5,751 bases of DNA from JBARRS01 sp049644345 (GTDB taxonomy: Bacteria > Actinomycetota > Thermoleophilia > Gaiellales > Gaiellaceae). Made by a program: the position numbers and the translations under genes. The notes under the pieces were generated by a model, which did no database searches, had not been told where the DNA came from, and saw nothing but the letters and a program-made list of their open reading frames with translations. Location of the stretch: positions 1 to 5,751 of the forward strand of contig JBARRS010000124.1 of assembly GCA_049644345.1 (NCBI GenBank), read 5' to 3'. Below, piece after piece: positions 1 through 5,751 of the stretch (its first letter is position 1; every line of letters begins with the position of its first letter).

Positions 1-940
1 CCGTCAGGTTCCACTCGGTGGCGGCGGCCGCGGCCTCCATGAACGCGTCGGTGACGCGGACGGAGTTATTCGCGTTCTGGTACTGGATCGAGGCCCAGTC
101 GCCGGAGTCGAGCGACATGTCGTACCCGGCCTGCTCGAGCACGCGCGCCTTCTCCTCCTCGCGCGCCTTGCACCAGATGAACTCCTCGATGTCCGGGTGG
201 TCGACGTCGAGGACGACCATCTTCGCCGCGCGCCGCGTCTTGCCGCCGGACTTGATCGTGCCGGCGCTCGCGTCGGCACCGCGCATGACGCTGACCGGGC
301 CTGACGCGTAGCCGCCCTTCGAGAGCTGCTCCTTCGAGGAGCGCAGCTTCGAGAGGTTGACGCCCGAGCCGGAGCCGCCCCGGAAGATGATCCCCTCGCG
401 GCGGATCCAGTCGAGGATCGATTCCATCGAGTCGTCGATCGAGAGGATGAAGCAGGCCGAGCACTGCGGCTTCTCCTCGAAGCCGACGTTGAACCAGACC
501 GGCGAGTTGAACGCGGCGAGCTGGTTGACGAGGATCGCCTTCAGCTCGTCCTCGAAGGTCCGCGCCTCCTCGTCATTCGCGAAGTAGCCGCCCTCGCGGC
601 CCCAGCGGCCGATCGTCTCGACGATGCGGCCGATCATCTGCTTGACGCTGCGCTCGCGCTCGGGCGAGCTCATGCGGCCGCGGAAGTACTTCTGCGCGAC
701 GATGTTCGTCGCCGTCTGCGACCAGAACTTCGGGAACTCGACGTCCTTCTGCTCGAAGGCGGGCTTGTCCTTGCCGGGGATGTAGGCGTCGCGCGTCTCC
801 CACTCGATCTCCTCGAACGGGTCGCGGCCGGGGATCGTGAAATAGCGCCGGACGGCGGCGCTCGCCTGCTCGTCTGCAACGACGTTCGTCACCTCGTCGG
901 CGACGGTGTTGGTGGTGTCGATTCCCTTCGTTGACGCCAT
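1..940 (-). CDS. nrdJ: Class II (adenosylcobalamin-dependent) ribonucleoside-diphosphate reductase, N-terminal part; runs off the left edge
   Basis: This is the N-terminal 313 residues of the cytoplasmic enzyme that reduces ribonucleotides to deoxyribonucleotides using adenosylcobalamin to make a thiyl radical. Seen: FNSPVWFNVG (about 144-153), then QCSACFI (159-165), whose Cys163 I infer to be the first redox-active cysteine; FRGGSGSGVNLSKLRSS (186-202); SGPVSVMRGADASAGTIKSG (213-232); RRAAKMVVLDVDHPDIEEF (236-254); and YQNANNSVRV (287-296). These strings match actinomycete NrdJ closely from memory. The family is about 900-1000 residues, so roughly two thirds, including the thiyl-radical cysteine, lies outside the window. 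The ATG at 940 is chosen because GGGAGGT (minus strand, 948-954) sits 7 nt upstream. The first 30 residues are poorly conserved, as is usual for the family. It lies downstream of the two-Cys protein gene on the same strand, with a 117-bp gap. No frameshift is seen. Confidence 0.96.
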   Translation of the reverse strand, partial: MASTKGIDTTNTVADEVTNVVADEQASAAVRRYFTIPGRDPFEEIEWETRDAYIPGKDKPAFEQKDVEFPKFWSQTATNIVAQKYFRGRMSSPERERSVKQMIGRIVETIGRWGREGGYFANDEEARTFEDELKAILVNQLAAFNSPVWFNVGFEEKPQCSACFILSIDDSMESILDWIRREGIIFRGGSGSGVNLSKLRSSKEQLSKGGYASGPVSVMRGADASAGTIKSGGKTRRAAKMVVLDVDHPDIEEFIWCKAREEEKARVLEQAGYDMSLDSGDWASIQYQNANNSVRVTDAFMEAAAAATEWNLT

Positions 941-1057
941 GTGCTTGACCTCCCGGGCCTGTCCTGAAGCTTAGTTTTTCGGGCGTCTCTGGCCGCGTCC
1001 GCGACCTTCGAGCGGACCAGGCAGCCTAGGGCGCCTGTCGGACGGAATCAGGCTGCG
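941..1057 (-). other. Intergenic leader between the two-Cys protein gene and nrdJ, with two inverted repeats
   Basis: This 117-bp gap holds a 7-bp inverted repeat GCAGCCT/AGGCTGC (1021-1027 and 1050-1056, 22-nt loop) starting one base after the stop codon of the upstream gene. It also holds a 6-bp one, GTCCGC/GCGGAC (997-1002 and 1012-1017, 9-nt loop). Neither is followed by a T-tract on the minus strand, so neither is a textbook intrinsic terminator. The only AT-rich patch (968-981, minus strand reading GAAAAACTAAGCTT) lies just ahead of the nrdJ ribosome binding site and could be a -10 region, but no convincing -35 is paired with it. I see no NrdR box and no B12 box. Confidence 0.4.
948..954 (-). 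promoter_or_regulatory. Ribosome binding site of nrdJ
   Basis: The minus strand reads GGGAGGT here, 7 nt before the ATG at 940. This is near-consensus Shine-Dalgarno and fixes the nrdJ start. Confidence 0.8.
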
Positions 1058-1624
1058 CTACGAGCCCGGGCGGCGCGGGAGGTGCAGGCGGCCGAACAGG
1101 CCCTTCTTGTGGGCGGCCGCGCCGGCGGCGCTCAGGAGCAGGAGACCGCCGAGCGAGGCGAGGATGATCAAGGGCAGCGGCACGGAGCCGGCCGTGTCCG
1201 CGGGCCCCAGCGTCGTGCTGAAGAGCTTGGACGACGGCTGCACCTGAATCTTGCGGACGTGGTTCTTGGCCGCGCTGCTCTGCTTGCCGCTCGAGCTCGT
1301 GGACGCCGTCCCTCCGGTCTTCCTACTCGCGAGCGCGGCCTGCATGGCCGCGCGAATGTCGTCCGGGAGGCTCGTGTAGTCCCTGACGTCCTCGTGCAGC
1401 CGTGCGAGCGCGTCCCGGTAGCAGTGCAGCGGATAGGTGCCGTCGATGCGCCCGTTGTCCTCCCAGTCGTTGATCACCTGCTTCCAGCAGGGCGTCGCCG
1501 CGGTCGCACGACCTGCGCCGAGCGCGAGCAGGGCGGCGGCGAGGATCACCGCGACAGCGATCAGGGAGGGGCGGCGTGGCGACGGCATGGCGCTTTTGGT
1601 ACCCGTTCGGTGTCCCAGTGTCAC
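1058..1624 (-). CDS. Exported, membrane-anchored two-cysteine protein of unknown function
   Basis: I do not recognise a named family. Residues 13-43 form a typical signal peptide: PRR, then a hydrophobic Leu/Ala/Val run, then an A-x-A type site near 40-43. The mature part begins with a compact, probably helical region (44-100) carrying Cys46 and Cys68 in the contexts PCWKQVINDW and YPLHCYRDAL, followed by VRDYTSLPDDI; the cysteines could form a disulfide outside the cell. A Ser/Thr/Lys/Gly-rich linker (101-145), a transmembrane helix (about 149-171) and a basic tail (HKKGLFGRLHLPRR) follow, giving an outside-facing type I topology after cleavage. The GTG at 1624 has GGAGG (1628-1632) only 3 nt upstream, a short spacing. 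The ATG at 1588 gives a neater signal peptide but has no ribosome binding site, so the start is uncertain. It diverges from the ligase gene across 57 bp. From memory, similar CWKQ/HCYRDAL proteins occur in Thermoleophilia. Confidence 0.8.
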   Translation of the reverse strand: MTLGHRTGTKSAMPSPRRPSLIAVAVILAAALLALGAGRATAATPCWKQVINDWEDNGRIDGTYPLHCYRDALARLHEDVRDYTSLPDDIRAAMQAALASRKTGGTASTSSSGKQSSAAKNHVRKIQVQPSSKLFSTTLGPADTAGSVPLPLIILASLGGLLLLSAAGAAAHKKGLFGRLHLPRRPGS

Positions 1625-1681
1625 AGACCTCCGTGAGCCTTGCCTGAGACGCGTGTAAGGAGTTTGTAAGCGCGGGGCCGG
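1625..1681. promoter_or_regulatory. Divergent intergenic region with phased direct repeat TGTAAG-N5-TGTAAG
   Basis: The 57 bp between two divergent genes must hold start signals for both unless either is leaderless. TGTAAG occurs at 1654-1659 and again at 1665-1670, an 11-bp period (one helical turn), which is the layout of OmpR/PhoB-family regulator sites. TTGCCT (1640-1645) followed 19 bp later by TGTAAG (1665-1670) is a weak plus-strand promoter candidate, so the repeat would overlap the -10. GGAGG on the minus strand (1628-1632) is the candidate ribosome site of the leftward gene. AAGGAG (1657-1662) on the plus strand lies 19 nt before the ATG at 1682, too far to serve it. The regulator and direction are inference. 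Confidence 0.35.
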
Positions 1682-3637
1682 ATGGAGAGGGTGGTAGCCT
1701 CGCCGCCCATGCGAAGCGCCCTCGGACGCGGGGCGGCGGCGCCGCTCCTCGCGGCCGGTGGGCTCCTCGTCGGCGCGGCGGTGCTCGTCGGCGGCGGCTC
1801 CAGCGACGACCGGCTCGTCTTGATCGGAGGCGGCGTGATCCTCGCCGCCGGCCTGGCCGTCGCTCTGCTCGGCCGTCCTCGCTTCGATCCGGTGGGCGTG
1901 GTGTTCCTCGCTTCCTTCGCAGGCTTCGTTGGGTGGACGGGCTTCTCGATGCTCTGGTCGATCGAGCCCGGGCGCTCCTGGAGCTACTTCGACCGCGGCA
2001 TCGCGTACCTCGCTTTCGCGGTGCTAGGCCTCTACGTCGGCGCGCACGTGCGCGATGCGGTGCGCGTCGTCGCCGTCGGGCTCGCGGTGCTGATCGCGGT
2101 CGCGGTCGCCTGGGGCCTCGCTGGGAAAATCGTGCCGAGGATCGCGCCGGACAACGGGCGCGTTGCCCGCCTGCACATTCCCGTCTCGTACTGGAACGCG
2201 TTCGCGCTGTTGATCGCGATGGGACTCCCGATAGGCGTCTGGCTGGCGAGCCGGCGGGAGCATCGGCCTGTCGTGCGCGCCGCCGGCGTGCTCTTCCTCT
2301 ACGCCTCTGTCGTGGCGCTCCTGCTCACCTACTCACGCGGGGGAATCGCCGTCGCCGTTCTCGCGATCCTCGCCTCGATCGCGGTCGCTCGGCCCTGGCT
2401 CGAGGCCGCCGCTGCGCTCGCGCTCTCCGTACCGGCCGGCGCCGCGGTGGCGGGGTGGGCTTTCACGCGCCCTGGGATCGCGAAGGATCAGCGCTCGTAC
2501 GGCGAGCGCGTGCACGACGGTGCTTGGTTCGGGGTTGCCCTCGTGCTCGTCGGTGCGCTGGTTGCGGCCCTCGCCTGCTTGCTCGCTCGCCGCGAGCTCG
2601 AGCGGCCACTCGGGGCCGAGCGTAGGCGGTTGGTGGGCCGTGCAGCGGTAGTGACGGCATGCGTCGCAACCGCCGCCGCCGTCGCGGTCGTCGCCGTCAG
2701 AGTCGATCCCTCCCGCCTGGGGCACGAGCTCGCGAGCCAGACGGCCCCGAACGTTTCCCAATCACCCGGCCGCTTGGCCAGCCTGAGCTCGAGCAGTCGG
2801 TGGGACTGGTGGCAAGAGGCCTGGCGCGCCTTTCGAGCCAAGCCGCTTCGAGGAACCGGCGCGGGATCGTTCGAGCTGACGAACTACCTGCTCCGCAAGA
2901 ACACGTTCTACGTTGCCGAGCCGCACAACGTCGCCCTCCAGTTCATGAGCGAGACGGGAATCATCGGTTTTCTGCTCGCGGCGGTTGCTGCTGCGGCGGC
3001 TCTCCTCGGCGCGGTGGTGAGCATCCGTCTGTTGGGCGGGCGTGAAGGCGCCGCGGCGACGGCTCTCGCAATCGCCACGGGGGCTTACGTCCTGCACGCG
3101 CTCGGCGACTTCGACTGGAACTTCGTCTCCGTGACCGCGCCGCTCTTCTTCATCGTCGGCGTGCTGCTGGCAACCGGCAGAGGGGCCGCTCGGCGAGGTG
3201 CCCTTCCGCTTCGATTCACGGCGGCGGCCGTGGTCGTCCTCGCCGCTCTCTACTCGTTTGGCGCGCCCTGGCTCGCGCGCCGCGACGTCAGCTCCGCGTA
3301 CGCGGAGCTTGGCGCTGGGCGCGCACCCTCAGCGCTCGACTCCGCCCGCAGTGCGCACCGTCTCGACCCCCTCGCGGTCGATCCCCTGCTCGCACGAGCC
3401 GCGGCCGAGGAGCAGCTCGGGCGCCTCAACGGCGCTCGGCGCTCCTACGTCGCGGCGATCCGGCTGCAGCCGCTCGACTGGCTGCCATGGTTCGAGTTTG
3501 CCGGTTTCGAGCAGGCGGCCGGCAATCCGCGGGTTGCGCTCCGCTACGCGCAGCGCGCGCAACAGCTGAATCCGCTCGGAATCCCGATCGGGATTCTGAT
3601 CACGCAGCTCCAGCAGCAGGTCGCCGCGGGAGGCTAG
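1682..3637 (+). CDS. O-antigen ligase/polymerase-family membrane protein with C-terminal TPR domain
   Basis: A 651-residue polytopic inner-membrane protein of the Wzy/WaaL (O-antigen ligase, Wzy_C) family, which joins or polymerises lipid-linked glycans on the outer face of the membrane. Seen: about ten to twelve hydrophobic segments between 20 and 530; the family motif YSRGG (217-221); a large extracytoplasmic loop (about 340-415) with RWDWWQEAWRAF (373-384), PLRGTGAGSFE (388-398) and EPHN (413-416), where His415 is the likely functional histidine; and LQFMSETGIIGFL (419-431). After the last helix (about 512-528), three 34-residue TPR-like units (about 534-635) each end in the x-x-LDP/LQP/LNP pattern. 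Acceptor and donor cannot be read from the sequence; in a Gram-positive a teichuronic-acid-like, capsule or glycoprotein glycan is more likely than LPS. ATG 1682 is used; ATG 1709 is equally plausible because neither has a good ribosome site. It runs convergent with, and overlaps, the LytR_C gene. Confidence 0.9.
   Translation: MERVVASPPMRSALGRGAAAPLLAAGGLLVGAAVLVGGGSSDDRLVLIGGGVILAAGLAVALLGRPRFDPVGVVFLASFAGFVGWTGFSMLWSIEPGRSWSYFDRGIAYLAFAVLGLYVGAHVRDAVRVVAVGLAVLIAVAVAWGLAGKIVPRIAPDNGRVARLHIPVSYWNAFALLIAMGLPIGVWLASRREHRPVVRAAGVLFLYASVVALLLTYSRGGIAVAVLAILASIAVARPWLEAAAALALSVPAGAAVAGWAFTRPGIAKDQRSYGERVHDGAWFGVALVLVGALVAALACLLARRELERPLGAERRRLVGRAAVVTACVATAAAVAVVAVRVDPSRLGHELASQTAPNVSQSPGRLASLSSSSRWDWWQEAWRAFRAKPLRGTGAGSFELTNYLLRKNTFYVAEPHNVALQFMSETGIIGFLLAAVAAAAALLGAVVSIRLLGGREGAAATALAIATGAYVLHALGDFDWNFVSVTAPLFFIVGVLLATGRGAARRGALPLRFTAAAVVVLAALYSFGAPWLARRDVSSAYAELGAGRAPSALDSARSAHRLDPLAVDPLLARAAAEEQLGRLNGARRSYVAAIRLQPLDWLPWFEFAGFEQAAGNPRVALRYAQRAQQLNPLGIPIGILITQLQQQVAAGG
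3579..3596. repeat. 18-bp perfect palindrome near the convergent gene ends
   Basis: GAATCCCGATCGGGATTC reads identically on both strands. As RNA it folds into a 7-bp stem with a GAUC tetraloop, extendable by a G-U wobble and two more pairs to 10 bp (3576-3599). It lies inside the ligase coding sequence (codons for GIPIGI), 38 bp before its stop, and 37 bp past the stop of the leftward LytR_C gene. No T-tract follows on either strand, so a terminator role is only possible. The repetitive Gly-Ile-Pro-Ile-Gly-Ile codons explain part of the symmetry. Confidence 0.5.
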
Positions 3638-4125
3638 GCACCGATGACCACGACCACTCGGGCGCGGCCGAGGCGCGACGGCCGGAGCCCGTCGAGCGGG
3701 CCGACGAGCGCGAGGCCTAGGTCGTGGCGGAGCCTGAGGGCCTCGCGACGGAATCCGCGGCGATACATGACGACGCTGCGGCCGTAGGTTCTCGTCGGCG
3801 CGTTGCCGACCGCCGAGATCGGGTAGCCGCGGGCTCGGGCGAGGCGGGCTTCCGAAGCGGCTGCTCCAGCGCGCCCGTTTCCGTTCAGAACGAGCACGGG
3901 TGTTCGCGCGCGCGAGAACATGAGAGGAGCCGCGTGCAACTGCTTGGCCGCGAGCCGGTGGGTGCGTTTCACGCGCACGGTCGTTGCCGCATGCGCGCCC
4001 GAGCGGGCGAGCAGAACCGAGCCGGCGGCGACGAGACCGACGAGCTCGAGAGCGGCAACGGCCGCCGCGACGATCGCGGCCGTGCGCCACGGACGGACGG
4101 TGTCGAGGGGGAAGGCGTGCTGCAC
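3634..4125 (-). CDS. Single-pass membrane protein with LytR C-terminal (LytR_C-like) domain
   Basis: A 163-residue protein: short N-terminal cytoplasmic segment, one transmembrane helix (about 15-41), a basic extracytoplasmic stretch (50-75), then a LytR_C-type domain (about 75-162). The domain begins with the family's hallmark strand and turn, VLVLNGNGRAGAAA (77-90), and continues with LARARGYPISAVGNAP (95-110), SVVMYRRGFRREALRLRHDL (117-136) and a final strand RVVVVIG. In Gram-positives this domain is found at the end of LytR-CpsA-Psr glycan-transferases or alone on a membrane anchor. There is no LCP catalytic domain here, so a binding or accessory role in cell-wall or surface-glycan assembly is inferred. 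The start is GTG 4125; no other start codon is in frame back to the upstream gene, and AGGAGGAG lies 31 nt away. It follows the glycosyltransferase gene by 37 bp, so the two probably form an operon, and it overlaps the ligase gene's end by 4 bp. Confidence 0.85.
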   Translation of the reverse strand: MQHAFPLDTVRPWRTAAIVAAAVAALELVGLVAAGSVLLARSGAHAATTVRVKRTHRLAAKQLHAAPLMFSRARTPVLVLNGNGRAGAAASEARLARARGYPISAVGNAPTRTYGRSVVMYRRGFRREALRLRHDLGLALVGPLDGLRPSRLGRARVVVVIGA

Positions 4126-4156
4126 GGGCCAATCGAGTTCGCCCCGTTCGCGCCCG

Positions 4157-4164
4157 CTCCTCCT
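4157..4164 (-). promoter_or_regulatory. Distant Shine-Dalgarno for the LytR_C gene, overlapping the upstream stop
   Basis: The minus strand reads TAGGAGGAG (4157-4165): the TAG stop of the glycosyltransferase gene runs directly into AGGAGGAG. The GTG start is 31 nt further on, too far for ordinary initiation. CGGGC directly after it (4152-4156) can pair with GCCCG (4125-4129) just at the start codon, which would close the gap in a folded RNA. The element itself is seen; its use is inference. Confidence 0.45.
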
Positions 4165-5737
4165 AGGGGACCAGCTTCAGCTCGTGCCCGTCGAAATAGG
4201 CGAGCGCCGCCGGTTGCCGTGCCGGCGCGGGCCGCGCGATCGCCGTCTGCGTCACGCCGGGATGACTACGGGGCGAATGCGCCTCGTACGGGCAGTCCGC
4301 ATTCAGCGGCGCCGCCTTCCGCAGAACGGGCACGTCGAACGGCGCCCCGCCTCCGGCATGGAGCCTGAAGCCGTCTCCGGCCCGCATTACGTGCACCTGG
4401 CCGCCTCGGTCGTCCCGCACCTGCATCTGGACACAGAAGGAGGTCGTGAGGTCACCGCGGCCGCGCAGTTGGACGGCAGCGTCGAGGAAGATCGCGTGCG
4501 GAAAGACAAGCGCGGTCCGGTACGTCTCGGGCTCGGTCAGGAGCACGAGCTCGCCGTTCCGCGGCCCGATCGCGAGGGTGCCGTCGACGACGCGGCCCGC
4601 GATCCGCCCGGCGCCGACCCAGTCGTAGGCGGCCCAAAACGAGAGCGCAGCGGCGCCGGCCGCGGCGAAGGCGAGCACCCGGGTCGGCTCGAGGTCGAGC
4701 ATCGCGCCGAGCGCGATCGCCAGTCCCACCGAGGGCAGGAAGAGGAGCCGGTCGCCGCTGGCGTTGTTCAGGTCGATCGCGATGTTGATCGCCGGCGCGA
4801 GGCCGATGAGGAACCACGCCGCCCCGAGCGCGAGCAGACGAAGCCGCGGGTCACGCCGGCGGACCATTGTTCGCGTCCGCCAGGCGACGAAGGCGAGCGC
4901 GAGCAGCGGGAAGGTCAGCAGCACCGGGTACCGCGTCAACTCGAGCTGCGGCGGGGAGACCGACCCCAGCATGTAGGAGACGAACACGAAGACGAGCCGC
5001 CTCGCCCGCCACGGGTACTCCGTATAGCCGCCGATGCCATGGAGGATCGCCGTGCGCACCGCGAGCACGCCGACCTGAGCGGCGACGATCGCGCCGGCCG
5101 CGACGAGCCGCCGCCGCCGCTCCGGTGCCTGCGCCCACCAAGCCAGCAGGAGCGCGAGCGCCGAGGCGACGAACGCGACCTCCTTCGTCAGCGCCGCCCC
5201 GGCGGCGAGCGCGGCGGCCACCGGCGCACGCGCCCACGGCCTACGCGACGAGACGACGGCCAGCACGGCGCCGAGCGCAAGGACGGTCGCCGTCAGGTCG
5301 GTCGAGCCGGTGATCCAGGCCACGGACTCGCCGTGCCGGGGGTAGAGGGCGAACGCCGCGGCCGCGATCCAGGCGGGGCGATCGAAGCCGAGCCGGCGGA
5401 CGAGCAGCCACACCTCGACCGTCGCAAGCGCGAACAGCCCCAGGTTGACCGCGTGGTAGGCGGCCGCGTGACCGCCGAATGCATCGTGCAGGGCCGCGTT
5501 CCAGCCCATCCAGAGCGGCCGGTAGAAGTGCGCGTTCCCGCCGAGGGGACTCGTGTCGTGGTGGAAGGCGTAGCCGACGCTCTGCCACCGGTTCGCGACG
5601 GTACGGTCGAGGAAGTCGTCCGCGACGAAGCCCGACCAGAGCGCCGGGAGCCAGACGGTCGCTGCCGCCGCCGCGAGCAGGGCGACCCGGCCGGCGGTCG
5701 GGCTCCGGCTCACCGCCCGGCCGGCAGCCACTCCCAC
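4163..5737 (-). CDS. GT-C fold integral-membrane glycosyltransferase, TMTC/PMT-like
   Basis: A 524-residue polytopic protein resembling GT-C glycosyltransferases, which use lipid-phosphate sugars and act on the outer face of the membrane. Seen in order: N-terminal helix (17-35); first outer loop with the acidic pair D40-D41 in FVADDFLDR, the usual GT-C catalytic position; FYRPLWMGWNAALH (71-84); HAVNLGLFALATVEVWLL (95-112); YPRHGESVAWITGSTDL (132-148), close to the HxEAVAW-GRxDL block of TMTC proteins; LTKE (183-186); GDRLLFLPSVGLA (328-340), matching the ERYLYLPS block; last helix near 352-370. A soluble C-terminal domain (about 371-524), predicted extracytoplasmic, carries Cys435 and Cys481 and replaces the TPR tail typical of TMTC proteins. 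Sugar and acceptor are unknown. GTG 5737 is only 14 bp from the window edge, without a visible ribosome site; GTG 5731, GTG 5713 or a start beyond the edge cannot be excluded. The LytR_C gene follows 37 bp downstream. Confidence 0.88.
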   Translation of the reverse strand: MGVAAGRAVSRSPTAGRVALLAAAAATVWLPALWSGFVADDFLDRTVANRWQSVGYAFHHDTSPLGGNAHFYRPLWMGWNAALHDAFGGHAAAYHAVNLGLFALATVEVWLLVRRLGFDRPAWIAAAAFALYPRHGESVAWITGSTDLTATVLALGAVLAVVSSRRPWARAPVAAALAAGAALTKEVAFVASALALLLAWWAQAPERRRRLVAAGAIVAAQVGVLAVRTAILHGIGGYTEYPWRARRLVFVFVSYMLGSVSPPQLELTRYPVLLTFPLLALAFVAWRTRTMVRRRDPRLRLLALGAAWFLIGLAPAINIAIDLNNASGDRLLFLPSVGLAIALGAMLDLEPTRVLAFAAAGAAALSFWAAYDWVGAGRIAGRVVDGTLAIGPRNGELVLLTEPETYRTALVFPHAIFLDAAVQLRGRGDLTTSFCVQMQVRDDRGGQVHVMRAGDGFRLHAGGGAPFDVPVLRKAAPLNADCPYEAHSPRSHPGVTQTAIARPAPARQPAALAYFDGHELKLVP

Positions 5738-5751
5738 GTCGTGCGGAGCCC

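Noticed and set aside
66..464. Minus-strand open frame of about 132 codons inside nrdJ
   Set aside because: It is out of frame with the strongly conserved NrdJ translation and has no motif of its own.
971..980. T-tract (TTTTT at 975-979, plus strand) as an intrinsic terminator
   Set aside because: No stable GC-rich hairpin precedes it directly on the plus strand, and no plus-strand gene ends there; on the minus strand it is an A-tract.
941..1057. Possible cobalamin riboswitch or NrdR box upstream of nrdJ
   Set aside because: No GCCACTG-like B12 box or NrdR palindrome is visible on the minus strand, and 117 bp is short for a cobalamin riboswitch.
1082..1636. Long plus-strand open frame opposite the two-Cys protein gene
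   Set aside because: It is Arg/Gly-rich with no recognisable motif, whereas the minus strand gives a signal peptide, a structured domain and a transmembrane helix.
1933..2625. 230-codon plus-strand open frame in another frame of the ligase gene
   Set aside because: Its composition is almost entirely Arg/Ala/Gly, and it lies inside the hydrophobic-helix frame that carries the YSRGG motif.
3329..4132. 267-codon minus-strand open frame across the ligase end and LytR_C gene
   Set aside because: The translation is an Arg-rich low-complexity string. It shadows two genes with clear family motifs in other frames and is a by-product of high GC.
3724..4368. 214-codon plus-strand open frame antisense to the LytR_C and GT-C genes
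   Set aside because: It has no motif and biased Arg/Ala/Pro composition, and it crosses two supported minus-strand genes.

Overview
The window is GC-rich throughout, with strong G/C bias at third codon positions and several GTG starts. The partial class II ribonucleotide reductase closely resembles actinomycete NrdJ. The two-cysteine secreted protein is of a kind I associate with deep-branching Actinomycetota such as Thermoleophilia/Gaiellales. An actinobacterial chromosome is therefore the best guess. The class-level placement is inference from memory, not from any search.

Layout: (1) Positions 1-940, minus strand, hold the first 313 codons of an adenosylcobalamin-dependent ribonucleotide reductase that runs off the left edge. 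(2) Positions 941-1057 are a short intergenic leader with two inverted repeats. (3) Positions 1058-1624, minus strand, encode a small exported, membrane-anchored protein of unknown function with two cysteines. (4) Positions 1625-1681 are a 57-bp divergent intergenic region with a TGTAAG-N5-TGTAAG direct repeat. (5) Positions 1682-3637, plus strand, encode a polytopic O-antigen ligase/polymerase-family protein with three C-terminal TPR units. (6) Positions 3634-4125, minus strand, encode a one-TM protein with a LytR C-terminal-type domain; its stop codon shares the palindrome CTAG with the stop of the ligase gene. (7) Positions 4163-5737, minus strand, encode a GT-C fold membrane glycosyltransferase resembling the TMTC/PMT group, probably co-transcribed with gene 6. 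The upstream boundary of gene 7 lies at the window edge.

Functionally, the right two thirds look like an envelope-glycan module. It combines a lipid-linked-sugar-using glycosyltransferase, a LytR_C-domain protein and a polymerase/ligase that would join glycans outside the membrane. The left third is unrelated nucleotide metabolism (dNTP synthesis). No mobile element, CRISPR array, tRNA or rRNA was seen. I found no clear previously undescribed system. The best leads are the uncharacterised two-Cys protein, the glycan gene set with its overlapping convergent ends and an 18-bp perfect palindrome at that junction, and the 11-bp-phased direct repeat in the divergent promoter region.
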